Assembly: GCA_017893485.1 (NCBI GenBank)
Contig: CM030366.1
Location: 181,809,981-181,873,980 of the forward strand
Source of the DNA: Hemerocallis citrina
Taxonomy: Eukaryota; Streptophyta; Magnoliopsida; Asparagales; Asphodelaceae
Direction of reading: 5' to 3'
DNA length: 64,000 nucleotides
In this document: positions 10,779 to 22,100 of the stretch, piece after piece
How the letters are laid out: each line of letters starts with the position of its first letter
Numbering within the stretch: position 1 is the first letter of the stretch
Made by a program: the position numbers and the translations under genes
The notes under the pieces: model-generated
What the model was told of the DNA's origin: nothing
The model's input: only the letters and a program-made list of their open reading frames with translations
The model's database searches: none

Positions 10779-11767
10779 GGATTTGGTTCTGGTGAGAACC
10801 ATGTCCTGGGGTGAGATCTTAAGGGCCTATCCCAGCCACTCATCTGCTTAATCTTAACGGTCAAGATTTTTTTCAATTAAACAATAAGATGAATTAATAT
10901 TTGCATTAAGATGGGAATCCCTTTAATTAAGCGCTGTTAACCGTGAAATAAAAGGAATGAAGATTCCCATCCCTTTAATTAAGCGCTGTTAACCGCGAAA
11001 TAAAAGGAATGAAGATCACAGATTATTACGCAACATATATTGCCTTTTTTATTTTATTTTCAGCCGAACCACAATCTTCATCAGGATGTGAATTCACTGT
11101 ATAACAACTGAATGTATTGTAAGTAGATACAACTAGTGCATATTTAGCAGGAATATATATATATATATATTGTTTGTTTATCAATTTGCAAACTTATGTT
11201 GTACATGCTGTCAGTTTCCATATAGCAACTGAATGTTTTTTGAATAGCAACTAACTGCATTGTACGTAGCAACAAATATTTCATATTTAGCAACAATAAA
11301 AACTGACTGTCATATCAATTACATGCTGTCAGTTCCCATATAGAAACTGATTTTTTTTTTTTAATAGCAACTAACTGCATTGTACGTAGCAACAAATATT
11401 TCATATTTAGCAACAATAAAAACTGACTGTCATATCAATAAAATTAAATGATTCTGCAGTTGCTATTAATTTGGGATACAAAATCTTCTCCCATAATTTA
11501 CGGGAATAAATTATTTCTCTCTCTAGTTTGACCAAATTTGCCTTATTAAATGATTCTGCAGTTGCTATTAATTTGGGATACAAAATCTTCTCCCATATTT
11601 TACGGGAATAAATTATTTCTCTCTCCAGTTTGACCAAATCTGTACAGTATGATCTATTACCTTATTATGTAGTTGCATAATCTCAGCCATACAAAATGAT
11701 TTGATGAGTGGTTGGGAGAGGCCCTTAGGTTCTCACCCCAGGGTTGGTTCTCACCCGAACCAACCCC
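10779..11767. mobile_element. Small derivative of the 12-kb Mutator element
   Basis: The left end (GGATTTGGTTCTGGTGAGAAC) corresponds to the left end of the big element at 18930, and the right end corresponds to its right end at 31114; both are embedded in (TA)n. The interior keeps the right-end sequence (CATACAAAATGATTTGATGAG) and several TAGCAAC words but no genes. Confidence 0.75.
11205..11640. repeat. Two internal tandem duplications in the small Mutator derivative
   Basis: A block of about 120 bp with ATGCTGTCAGTT..CATATAG and TAGCAACTAACTGCATTG occurs twice between 11205 and 11440. A second block of about 110 bp (AAATGATTCTGCAGTTGC to AGTTTGACCAAAT) occurs twice between 11445 and 11640. 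Copies differ at few positions. Confidence 0.8.
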
Positions 11768-12079
11768 TATATATATATATATATACTTATACATATGTAC
11801 TTATGGAAAAATGAATACCCTAATTTATAATTATTTTCCAACATATACTAATGAAAACATGGACATTTATACCCCAATTTGTAATTATTTTTCAACATAT
11901 ACTAATGGAAACATGGACTTTTATTTACAACTAATTATTGTCATACTATTCAAACTTGAGCTACATAATTGTTGATTTACTTTTTACAAGGCTTTTCATA
12001 TGTTGTATTGTTCTGAAGACGTGCCGTAGGCACGTGCCCACGGGCAAATCTAGTATATATATATATTTATATATATATA

Positions 12080-12453
12080 GAGAGAGAGAAATCTTCGTTT
12101 GCATACTACTTTGGTGAGCACTCCGTGAACACTCACGAAATAGACACCCTATGAAAAATTCGAACCGCTCATATTGTTCTATATGCCTAAGATAGCCGAA
12201 CAATAAAAAATTAATTAATTTGAAATTCATTTGTCCATAATTTACATCACCACAAAATTGTATGGCTGAAAATTCTAACAGCATGATGGATGGGCAAATG
12301 AACTTCAAATTACTTGATTTTTTATTGTTAGGCTATCTTAGGCATATAGAATAATATGAGTGGTTCGGATTTTTTATAGGATCTCTATTTCGTAAATGTT
12401 TTCGGAGTGCTTATCAAAAATAGTATGCAACCGAAGGAGACTCTCTCTGTATA
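12080..12453. mobile_element. Long-TIR MITE (CTTCGGTTG family)
   Basis: AGAGAGAAATCTTCGTTTGCATACTA on the left pairs with TAGTATGCAACCGAAGGAGA on the right, and the inner ATTTGTCC..GGGCAAATGAA arms also pair. It sits between two (TA)n tracts. It belongs with 16939-17297. Confidence 0.65.
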
Positions 12454-13047
12454 TATAAATATATATTTGCTGTGGCAATTTCCATTTTCAAACAATATAT
12501 TACACTACATTCATTAATATGTAGATCCTACGCGCACTTTTATTTACTCTGTTCACGAGATGATCCTTTCATCTGCATAATAAACAACACAAGTTAAAAA
12601 CCTATATATAGTTTTAATTTTCATTGACCCTTCATTAATTTCGAGTGCTAGAAATATTATAGTTTTATTCACAATAAGAACTCCCTATCACAATTTATGG
12701 ATCCTGCTAGCTAGCTCCATGTGCTCCACTGTCATGAATGAGGGAAAGTGACTCTTATGAAGGTGACACCTTTCGCCAAACTGGGCGTTACATTGGCCTT
12801 AAACTGTTTCTACTGCATGCGCAATAGAGACCGATCTGTTTCTGGAACCAATTAGGAGATTTGGGCGAAGTAAATGTAGTGGATTTTCGCGAGATAATGC
12901 TCACGCTTTAAGTTAAAGATCACAAGTTTCACTTCGGACTATGAAGCTAATTAAGACGGAATTTTGTCAAAATTCCTCTCTCCATAACTGGGTCACTATG
13001 GCCAAATCGCAAAAAAAAAGTAAAAATACAAAATTATATATATATAA
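12454..13047. other. No recognisable gene or repeat
   Basis: AT-rich DNA without a coding pattern. The central part (12700-12980) is less AT-rich, suggesting old sequence of non-MITE origin. Confidence 0.4.
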
Positions 13048-13320
13048 CACATCTAAATTAGTCTAAATATGTAAAATCAAATCATTTGAAATTTATTTAC
13101 CCATCCATTGAAGTGTTACAAAATTACATGACTGAAAATCATTGTTTTTTATAGTCACATGATGGATGGGCAAATGAATTTCAAATTATTTGATTTAACA
13201 TATTTAGACTAATTTAGATGTGTAGATCAATGTGAACGGTTCGGATCGTCGATATGAACGCCCGAAGGCCTAGTGCACACGCCGTGTGCACTAGAGGTAG
13301 TGCACAACCGAAGCTTTCCC
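13048..13320. mobile_element. Long-TIR MITE, left end missing
   Basis: Arms 13048-13110 and 13150-13230 are inverted copies (ACATCTAAATTAGTC / GACTAATTTAGATGT). The right end runs on to AACCGAAGCTTTCCC, a terminus like other CTTCGGTTG MITEs, without a partner on the left. Confidence 0.55.
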
Positions 13321-13331
13321 TATATATATAT

Positions 13332-13502
13332 AGGAAAAAAGGGGTATGAGCAACTTGCTCATTTAGTAAATAAGCAATTGATGATGTGACATACATGTGA
13401 TTTGAAAAGCCTTAAAAGGGTTAGTTGTCCAATGTATCACATGCATGCCACATAATCAATTGCTCATTTACTAAATAAGCAAGTTGCTCATATCCCTTTT
13501 AC

Positions 13503-13503
<1 letters not shown>
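13332..13503. mobile_element. Short MITE (GAGCAACTTGCT arms)
   Basis: AAAAGGGGTATGAGCAACTT on the left pairs with AAGTTGCTCATATCCCTTTT on the right; the arms continue with TTAGTAAATAAGCAATTG. It is bordered by (TA)n on both sides. Confidence 0.75.

Positions 13504-13505
<2 letters not shown>

Positions 13506-13552
<47 letters not shown>
13506..13552. repeat. (TA)n microsatellite
   Basis: About 45 bp of uninterrupted TA between two MITEs. Confidence 0.95.
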
Positions 13553-13554
<2 letters not shown>

Positions 13555-13555
13555 A

Positions 13556-13965
13556 GAGTAATGTGAGCCTCATATTTGTATGAGGAAATTTTCCTCATAC
13601 AAAGTCATTATACTCACTTGGTAGGGCCATTATGGAAGATCCACTTCGCCCACCATATTGATCATGCTAATAGATATAAGTATAGAAAAAATCAAGTTGT
13701 TTGGAGGTCATTCACCCATGCATCATGTGGGTTTAATTTGTGGTTCGATTTATATTATTGTTGAAATCGTTCATTTTTCAACCACATGATGCATGGGCGA
13801 ATGACCTCCAAACCACTTGATTTTTTTTACACATACATCCATTAGCATGATAAACATGATGGACGGAGTGGATCTTTCATAATGTCCCCACCAAGTGAGT
13901 ATAATTCCTTTATATGAGAAAATTTTCCTCATACTCTATATGAGGCTCACTTTTCTCATATATAT
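13556..13965. mobile_element. Long-TIR MITE (GTGAGCCTCATA family)
   Basis: GTGAGCCTCATATTTGTATG on the left pairs with TATATGAGGCTCAC on the right, and the GAGGAAATTTTCCTC palindrome lies inside each arm. The arms extend over nearly the whole element with a hinge near 13762. Confidence 0.75.
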
Positions 13966-13976
13966 ATATATATATA

Positions 13977-14274
13977 TAAAGAAAAGCGAGTCTCATATTT
14001 GTATGAGAAAATTTTCTCATACAACGTGATGTGTCAAAATAAGCAAATATGAACGATTTCAACAGTAATATAAATCGAACCACAAATTAAACCCACATGA
14101 TGCATGGGTGAATGACCTCCAAACAACTTGATTTTTTCTATACTTATATCTATTAACATGATAAATATGGTGGGCGAAGTGGATCTTCCATAATGGCCCT
14201 ACCAAGTGAGTATAATGACTTTGTATGAGGAAAATTTCCTCATACAAGTATGAGGCTCACATTACTCATATAAA
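13977..14274. mobile_element. Inverted partial copy of the preceding MITE
   Basis: The sequence is the reverse complement of 13556-13790 with few changes, preceded by a GCGAGTCTCATATTTG end. The same 62-codon frame therefore appears on opposite strands (13576 and 14247), but this is only repeat sequence. Confidence 0.7.
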
Positions 14275-14802
14275 GAAAAGCGAGTCTCATATTTGCATGA
14301 GAAAATTTTCTCATACAAAGTGATGTGTCAAAATAAGAGCCGTTAGATCATAGTTTTAATCAAAGGGCTTATTTGCAAAAAGAAAATTGACAATTATTTG
14401 TTAATTTTCTTAATTAATTGATGTAATTTCCCCAAATCCACTCCTTTCTCTTTCTCACGTCTTTCTCCCTCCTTTAACCCACGCCGCCTCTTCCTCTAAC
14501 CCGCGCCTCCTCCCTCCTCCTCTAATCCACGCCGCCTCCCTCCTCCCTCACGAACGCCGCCGCTCCCTCACGACCCACGCCGCTACCCTCCTGACCCACG
14601 CCGCTCCCTCTCAATAGGTAAATCTCACAAGTGTTCTTGGAATCTGAATCAATTGCACAAGTTGTCAATCTGTTGTTAGCAAGAGATATTACTCTTTCAT
14701 CATCAGGATGAATATCCTTTGATCATTATCTGTTGCTAGCAAGCCTCTTGGGATTTTTGCAACGCCAGTCTGACGACGTTTTCACCCGTTCTTTTTCAAA
14801 AC

Positions 14803-14952
14803 CTAGTAATGGAATATGTAGACCATTCAGCTGGAGATCTCATTGACCTATTGAGAGGTCTGCTCAAGTATGAACCCTTGGAGAGGTTGACTGCTCATGA
14901 AGCGCTCAGGCACCCTTTCTTTTCTATGAACCGGGGAAGGTCCTCGTCCTAA
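14803..14952 (+). pseudogene. C-terminal fragment of a LAMMER (AFC-type) protein kinase
   Basis: Fifty codons in one frame end at TAA. They read VDHSAGDLIDLLRGLLKYEP followed by LERLTAHEALRHPFF, the last part of the kinase domain (subdomain XI) in plant AFC/CLK dual-specificity kinases, which phosphorylate SR splicing factors. The rest of the kinase is absent, so the piece looks like a captured last exon plus 3' untranslated region. The DNA after the stop (to 15064, resuming near 15963) may be its trailer, split by a nested element. Confidence 0.75.
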
Positions 14953-15073
14953 GTATTCAGCTACTTTGCTTTGTAGCAATGCTCAAGTGTACAATGGTCC
15001 AAATTAATTGCTGCACCTCGCTGCTATATCCATCTGTCTAGCGATCCAAAGGTGTTTCCCAGAAGTCTTTGTG

Positions 15074-15559
15074 GAAAATTTTGCCGTACTGCCCCACTTT
15101 TTGAAAATATTTGGCGCTATGCCCCACTTCCGAAAACAATTAGCGATCTGCCCCTGTTTAGGACACGTCAGCATAAACCGTTATTGGAAATAACGGCATA
15201 GGTTATTTACGTGCCGTAATTGGAAATAACGGCATCTATTTTATATTTTTTTTTCATGCCATTATTTGAAATAATGGCATCAGTATATTTCTCTTACAAG
15301 TATGAATCTTCTAGCTTTAGAAAATTCTAAGTGTGAAAAAAACTTATAAATAATGCCGTTATCCTGAATAACGGTATTAGAATGACTGATGCCGTTATTG
15401 GTATAAATGAACTCTTGCCGTTGTTTGGAAACAGAGAGAATGAATAATAAGTTTAAAAAAAAAAATTTATAACTGATGCTGTTATTTGGAATAACAACAT
15501 CAGTTATAAATTTTTTTTATAAAAAAGTAACTTATTATTCATCATCTCTGACGAATAAG

Positions 15560-15609
<50 letters not shown>

Positions 15610-15953
15610 CTGATGTCGTTATTCCAGATAACGGCATCAGTATTGAGAATGCCGTTATTTGAAATAACGGCATCTGTTATAAGGTTTTCACACTTGTAAT
15701 TTTTTCTCTAAATGGAGACTACAAGTTGTTGAAAAACAAAATAACCTATGCCGTTACTCCAAATAACGGCATGACACTTTTTTTAAATATAGATGCCGTT
15801 ATTGGAAATAACTGCACGTAAATAACCTATGCCGTTATTTCCAATAACGGTTTATGCTGGCATGTCCTAAACATGGGCAGATCGCTAATTGTTTTCGAAA
15901 GTGGGGCAGAGCGCTAAATATTTTCAAAAGTGGGGCAGTACGGCAAAAATTTC
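15074..15953. mobile_element. Mutator-like hairpin element, AACGGCAT type, copy 1
   Basis: Ends GAAAATTTTGCCGTACTGCC (left) and the inverse (right) are flanked by an exact 9-bp duplication GTCTTTGTG (15065-15073 and 15954-15962), which supports a Mutator-like mechanism. The interior is a series of ATGCCGTTATT / AATAACGGCAT palindromes plus (TA)n at 15562-15607. It encodes nothing. Confidence 0.85.
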
Positions 15954-16893
15954 GTCTTTGTGCCTCGCTGGTACACAATTTAATTCATGGGCCAGTAAAT
16001 TACATTGAACTACTGATCATGTAGATGGTTAAAGATGACAATTAACCCTTGTCTGTAAGCATAGGAGGCCTGCAAGGCTGTTGGTTATTATGTTTTTTAA
16101 ACTTTTTGGGAAATTGCTGAGGACCTCAATTTTGTATATTGTGTTAAAAAATCTGATCAAGCAAGCTGATAATTTATCATTCAATAGATTTTGGAAGGAA
16201 AGTGCTGTGTTTATCCATCCAAATGGTTTATTTTGCAATGACACGAACAGATGTTCTTATTCTTCAACTCTTTTGTGAGTGATGAACTTTCTTTGAGAAT
16301 GAACTTTCTTTTGTGAGTGATGCTCTAAATTTGTTTCAAGTTTTTTGAGGGTTTGTTTGCAGTGGGTGTATGTTCTGTGTGATGTGGGTGTGTATGTACT
16401 CTTCTGTGTTCCGTTCCTTCAAGCATCGTGTAACATTGAAGTTTGATTAGAGGAAGAAGAATTGAAATAAAAAAAATCTGTAAGTATTAATCATATTGGT
16501 CATGAGTGCACACATAGTTGGTGAGATTTTGGTGGGATATATTCTAACGTCAAAATGACAAAGTAGATGAAGTAGGTTATTTTTATTTCTGTTGTGAATG
16601 GGTTTAGTTAGTTTTTTTCTTTGTTTTTTTGGGTGTGTAGGAAACTTTCTGTGAGAAAGCAAGTGGCGTGGTTTTGAGGGAAGAGGGAGGCGTGGCATGA
16701 GAAAGAGGAAGGGAAGGGGAAAACGATGTGGAGAAAGAGGAATTGGAGAGAAAAAATCATTTATTTTAGGAAATTAACAAATAATTGTCAATTTTATTTT
16801 TGCAAATGAGCCATTTGATTAAAACTATGATCTAACGGCTCTTATTTCGACACATCACTTTGTATGAGAAAATTTTCTCATACAAATATGAGG

Positions 16894-16897
<4 letters not shown>

Positions 16898-16938
<41 letters not shown>
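16898..16938. repeat. (TA)n microsatellite
   Basis: About 40 bp of TA between the Pack-type element and the next MITE. Confidence 0.95.
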
Positions 16939-16940
<2 letters not shown>

Positions 16941-17297
16941 GAGCCCTTAGGTTGAGAACTAATTTTGGTGAGAACTCCATGAGAACTCATGGAGTAGACC
17001 CCCCATGAAAAATTCGAATCGACCATCTCGTTCTACACGCCTTAGATAACATAACATAAAGAAATCACGTAATTTGATGTTTGTTTTTCCATGATTTACA
17101 TCATCGCAAAATTGTATGGCTGAAAATTCTACTCCATTTGATGGATGGGCAACTGAATTTCAAATTATTTGAATTCTTTATGTTATGCTATCTAAGGCGT
17201 GTAGAACGATATGGCAGAATTGGATTTTTAATGGGGGGTCTACTCCTTGAGTTCTCACGGAGTTCTCACCAAATTAGTTTTCAACCGAAGGACTCCC
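16939..17297. mobile_element. Long-TIR MITE (CTTCGGTTG family)
   Basis: GGGAGCCCTTAGGTTGAGAA on the left pairs with TTTTCAACCGAAGGACTCCC on the right, with arms through GTAGACCCCCCAT. A short extra terminus (TTCAACCGAAGGGCTCCC, about 17315-17335) follows after a TA tract. Confidence 0.75.
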
Positions 17298-17330
17298 TAT
17301 ATATATATATATATTTTCAACCGAAGGGCT

Positions 17331-17369
<39 letters not shown>

Positions 17370-17372
<3 letters not shown>

Positions 17373-18849
17373 GCCGGTTCGGGTGAGAACCAGCCCTGGG
17401 GTGAGAACCTAAGGGCCTCTCCCTACCACTCATCAAATCATTTTGTATGGCTGAGATTATGCAACTACAAAAAATGGTAATAGATCCTAATGTATAGACT
17501 TTTTTTGGTGTGTGACGGTTAAGGTAAATTTTTCAAATTGGAGAGAGAAATATTTGGTTCCCGAAAAATATGGAACGTGATTTTGTATCCCATTAATATC
17601 AAATGCAGAATCAATCACCATTTTTTTTCCCTTAACCCTAAAATAACACAACAAAAAGAGTCCAGAGTTTTTTTCCCGCACGATTTCGTTCCTTCATCGT
17701 CGAAAATTACTAAACACTCGCGACAAGACCTAGGAGATCGTAGTTTAGGCGATTTCAATTTGGTTAGACATGTCACCGAAAAAGAACATGAAGAGGCTCA
17801 TTTGCGACGGCGCCGGCGCCGGTGAGTTTTTTTTTATTTATAAAATTATTCCGATGTCGCCTTTTATTATTTTATTTTTTTGCAATTCGTTCTACTTTAT
17901 TGAATCCCCGAACAATTTGTTGTTTTAATTATAAATTTCTGAATCTTTTTCGTGATAATTTTTCCTGTAAAATGATTTTTGAAATGCTTTAAAAGTTTGG
18001 CTATTTAGGGCCAAACTTTCGAATTAAGGGGTTGTATAGGGCCTAAAAAAATAATAACAATACAGTCAGTTGCTATTTAGGGCCTAAAAAAATAGTTTTT
18101 GAATTCAACAGTTGCTATTGAAATGCATTCAACAGTTGCTACTATGTTATTGATGGTTTTTGCATTCAACAGTTGCTATTAATTACTATGTAGTTGCTAT
18201 TTACTTGAAAAAATGATTTTCTAAATAGTTGCTATCCAGTTGCTATGCAATTGCTAATTAATTGCTATGCAGTTGCTATTTTGTTTTGAGTTACTATGCA
18301 GTTGATATGCAGTTGCTATTTATAGTTATTATAGTTGCTATTTATAGTTATTACAGTTGCTATTTATAGTTATTACAGTTGCTATTTATAGTTATTACAG
18401 TTGCTATTTACAGTTGCTATTACAGTTGCTATTTTGTTTTGAGTTTTTATGCAGTTGATATGCAGTTGCTAATTAACTGCTATGCAGTTGCTATTTATAG
18501 TTATTACAGTTGCTATTTATAATTATTACAGTTGCTATTTATAGTTATTTATAATTATTACAGTTGCTATTTCTAACATTAATTGCTATGCAGTTGCTAT
18601 TTTGTTTTGAGAGTCTATGCAGTTGCTAATCAATTGCTATGCAGTTGCTATTTACATGAAAGATTTTGTTTCTAATTTGATATTATTCAGTTGCAATCTA
18701 ATTCTTATGCAATTGCTCATTACATTTAAAAACTTGTTGTAATTGATGTCTTTGTGTTATTTCTTTCAAAGGTGAAAGTGTTTCGAAAAGAAGTTCAAGT
18801 TGCGCACTTAATGTTAGAAAGGAAGCAAATATTGATAGTTGTCAGAAGA

Positions 18850-18854
<5 letters not shown>
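17370..18854 (-). mobile_element. Truncated, inverted right end of the 12-kb Mutator element
   Basis: These 1,485 bp are nearly identical to the reverse complement of 29629-31114: the terminal GGGGCCGGTTCGGGTGAGAA, the first exon of the protease gene with its ATG (near 17770), intron repeats and part of exon 2. The match stops at 18854, where (TA)n begins. It has a normal GT splice donor (17822) where the other copy has GC. It is a partial second copy or an internal rearrangement, not the main element's own left end. Confidence 0.8.
18050..18700 (+). repeat. GTTGCTAT short-repeat array (truncated copy, intron 1)
   Basis: Tandem units of about 22 bp, such as CAGTTGCTATTTATAG followed by TTATTA, alternate with GCAGTTGCTAATTAAT variants. 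All are on the plus strand, which is the coding sense of the protease gene fragment here. Confidence 0.9.

Positions 18855-18929
<75 letters not shown>
18855..18929. repeat. (TA)n followed by (GA)n
   Basis: About 48 bp of TA then about 26 bp of GA lie between the truncated copy and the left end of the complete element. Confidence 0.95.
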
Positions 18930-18932
<3 letters not shown>

Positions 18933-19199
18933 TTTGGGTAAGAACCATTCCCTGGGGTGCGAACCTAAGGGCCTATCCCAGCCATTCATCTGACTAATAT
19001 TAACGGTCTAGATCTTATCCGTTATAATTAATTAGATTAATTAATTTTTGATTTTAGATGTCAATCCCTTTAATTAAGCGTTGGGGACCGCATAATAAAA
19101 GGAATGAAGATATTATGCGGTCAATATTAGACAGATTTTTTGATCAATATTTTTTGCCGTTTTTATTATATTTGCAACCGAACCACATTCTTCATCAGG

Positions 19200-22100
19200 A
19201 TGATGAACACGTCCGATTACGACGACGTTAACCCTACTGCCAAAACTTCTGGTGTAGACAATCCGAATAATATCCAAACACCGTTCCCGTCTCCTCCAAT
19301 GAATCCGAAGAATGTGGATACACCAGGTTTTCATTCTACTATGTTTTAATGTTTCTGATTATTGTATTTCTTGTTCTATAGAACGTCGATCAGGTCATTA
19401 TATACCTCCTTTTTTTTCCTGTTGTTTGCAGATTTATATTTTATAAATAGAAACATAATATACAGTACTGTATAAGAATCATCAATTACAAGATAATAAA
19501 CAAAGCAATGTGTTATAGTTGTTTTAATTCATGAAATCGTTTATATTCGAAAGAAATAACACATCCATCTTCGAAAGAAATAACACAAACACAGCAATTA
19601 CAACAAGTTTTATATAACAATATATAGATAATTAATTAGCTACTGCATAGGCTCTGAAAACAAAAGAGCAACTGCATAGCAATTAATTAGCAACTGCATA
19701 GCAACTGCATAGCAAATATTTAGAAACTCAATATTTCATGTAAATAGCAAATGCATAGCAATTAATTAGCAACTGCATAGACTTTCAAAACAAAACAGCA
19801 ACTGCATAGCAATTAATTAGCAACTGCATAGCAACTGCATAGCAATTATTTAGAAACTCAATTTTTCAAGTAAATAGAAACTGCATAGCAATTAATAAGC
19901 AATTGCTGTTTAAGTGGCCAGGTATTGCTGTATAATTATTTCAGTTGCTATTTATAGTTATTACAGTTGCTATTTATAGTTATTACAGTTGCTATCTATA
20001 GTTATTACAGTTGCTATTTATAATTATTACAGTTACTGTTTAAGTGGAATTGAAAATAGCAACTGCATAGCAACTATTTAGCAAATAGCAACTGCATAGC
20101 AACTGTTTTATTAGAAAACAAAAAAAATACTGGAATTGAAAATAGCAAATACTGAACAGCAAGATACATAGCAAATAATGAAAATTCGCAAATACTGATT
20201 AGCAAGATTTATAATTTTTTTAAAAAAAATCTTATTTGATATAAATGTCATAACAACGTTTTTATTGATTTTGTAGTTGGAAATAAAATTATTCCAGTCC
20301 AGGGTTGTACCTTGTCGATATCGCCCGGATTAACTGAACGCCATATACCTCATTGTGACAGTGACTTGAAGCCTTTTGTCGGCAAGCAATTTGCTAATAT
20401 GAATGATGAGATAAAGTTTTATACAGAATACGCCGCAGCTTGTGGTTTTGATGTTCGGCGGGGTGGCGACAAGAGAAAACGTGGTTTAATTACACACAAG
20501 TGGCTTTATTGTAACAGGCAGGGAAATAAGAATACCGTTAAGTCCGATGTTTCAAACAACCATCTCAATAATGATATTGTCGAGGAGAATATTGTAGAGG
20601 AGAATGATCCGATTGATAAGCCAAAAATCAAGAGGCGTCGGGTGTCGAAACGGCTAGACTGCAAGGCTCTTATGCTTTTAAAACACGAAACAAATTCGAA
20701 CTACATTGTCTCTAAATTCGTCGAGCATCATTCTCACCCGTTAGTGCCATTGGTTCAGAGACAATTCCTCGACGCGAATAAAACATTAAATCCCGGTCAC
20801 CAGAATTTCATTCTTAATTGTGCTAGAGCAAATATAGGTCCGATGAAGTCTTACAGGTTATTCAAAGAGGTTGTTGGATCTTACTCCAATATCGGATGCA
20901 CAAGTGTTGAGTTCAAAAATTTCTCGCGCGACCTTAAGGCATATGCGCTTGGTGTTGATGCTCAAATGGCTTTGGACAGGCTTTTCAGGAAAAAAGAAAT
21001 AAGTCCAGCCTTTGTTTTGGAGTACGATGTCAATGAGAAAGACCAGCTGACACGTGTCTTTTGGGCTGACTCAATATGTCGGAGAAATTATGCCGTTTTC
21101 GGTGATGTTCTGAGCTTTGATGCTACTTATTCAACTAATAGGTACGAGCATGCGTTTGTTTTCTGATTTTAAGTAGCCACAAATATTACATATATTAGTT
21201 GGAAACAATATTATTATTGCTTGTTTCTCATTTCGCAAATTTCTGTACTACATGATGTGAATTCACTATATAGCAACTGAATGTATTATGCATTTGCTAT
21301 GCAGTTGCTTTGCAGTTGCTAATTAATTGCTATACAGTTGCTCTTTGTGTTTGAGCTTCTATGCAGTTGCTATTTTGAATTGAAAATATTTATTCCCAAA
21401 TTAATAGCAACTGCAGAATCATTCACCATTTCGTTCGTTGCAATTACTGTTTATTACAGTTGCTATTTGTAATTATTACAGTTGCTGTTTAAGTGGTCAG
21501 GTATTGCCGTATAACTATTTCTGTTGCTATTTATAGTTATTACAGTTGCTATTTATAGTTATTACAGTTGCTATTTATAGTTATTACAGTTGCTATTTAT
21601 AGTTATTTATGTCAAACAAAACAGGATACTTGTAGATTTTTTTTTAAAAAAATATGTCCACAATCAAGTTTATGCTAATTTTTATATATCCATAGGTATA
21701 ACATGATCTTCACTCCGTTCACGGGAAAAGACAACCACGGCGGATGTATAACTTTTGCTGCTGCGTTGCTCACTAAGGAAGATGTCGATTCTTACACTTG
21801 GGTGCTTGAGAAATTTAAAGATTGCATGGGTCATTGCCCCTCAATGATTATTACAGACCAAGACCCTGCATTGAAGATTGCACTTGAACGCGTATTTCCT
21901 GGTGTCAGGCGACGCCTGTGCATGTGGCACATCATGCAGAAGTTGCCTTTGAGGCTACCAAATAAAGTGAAAGATGACGACACTTTCAAATCGATGTTGA
22001 GGTCGATTGTTTGGACAAGCCTCATTGAGCCACCAGAATTTGAAGATAAGTGGGTTACATTAATGACCGAATACGGAGTTCAAGACGACAATTGGTTGAA

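Larger units (their letters stand above)
10577..12053 (+). mobile_element. Non-autonomous Helitron
   Basis: It starts TCTATATAATAAAAC after an A (10576) and ends in a GC hairpin (GTGCC..GGCAC, CCCACGGG near 12021-12043) followed by CTAG (12050-12053) and a T. This fits the Helitron pattern: 5' TC, 3' CTRR, insertion between A and T, no duplication. About 1 kb of its 1.48 kb is a nested Mutator derivative; no helicase is present. Confidence 0.7.
14275..16898. mobile_element. Pack-type element with captured kinase fragment
   Basis: Inverted ends of about 140 bp: left GAGTCTCATATTTGCATGAG through TGACAATTATTTGTTAATTT, right the reverse complement from about 16770 to 16898. The ends are relatives of the GTGAGCCTCATA MITEs. 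Inside are a CT-rich leader-like stretch (14440-14600), a kinase coding remnant with its 3' flank (14803 onward), and a second nested Mutator-like element (15074-15953). (TA)n lies on the right; no transposase is encoded. Confidence 0.75.

Noticed and set aside
13576..14247. Identical 62-codon frames on opposite strands
   Set aside because: They lie in inverted MITE copies; conservation is of the repeat and not of a protein.
17081..17480. Frames running through (TA)n and coding Tyr-Ile repeats
   Set aside because: Translation of a dinucleotide microsatellite; no start context or homology.
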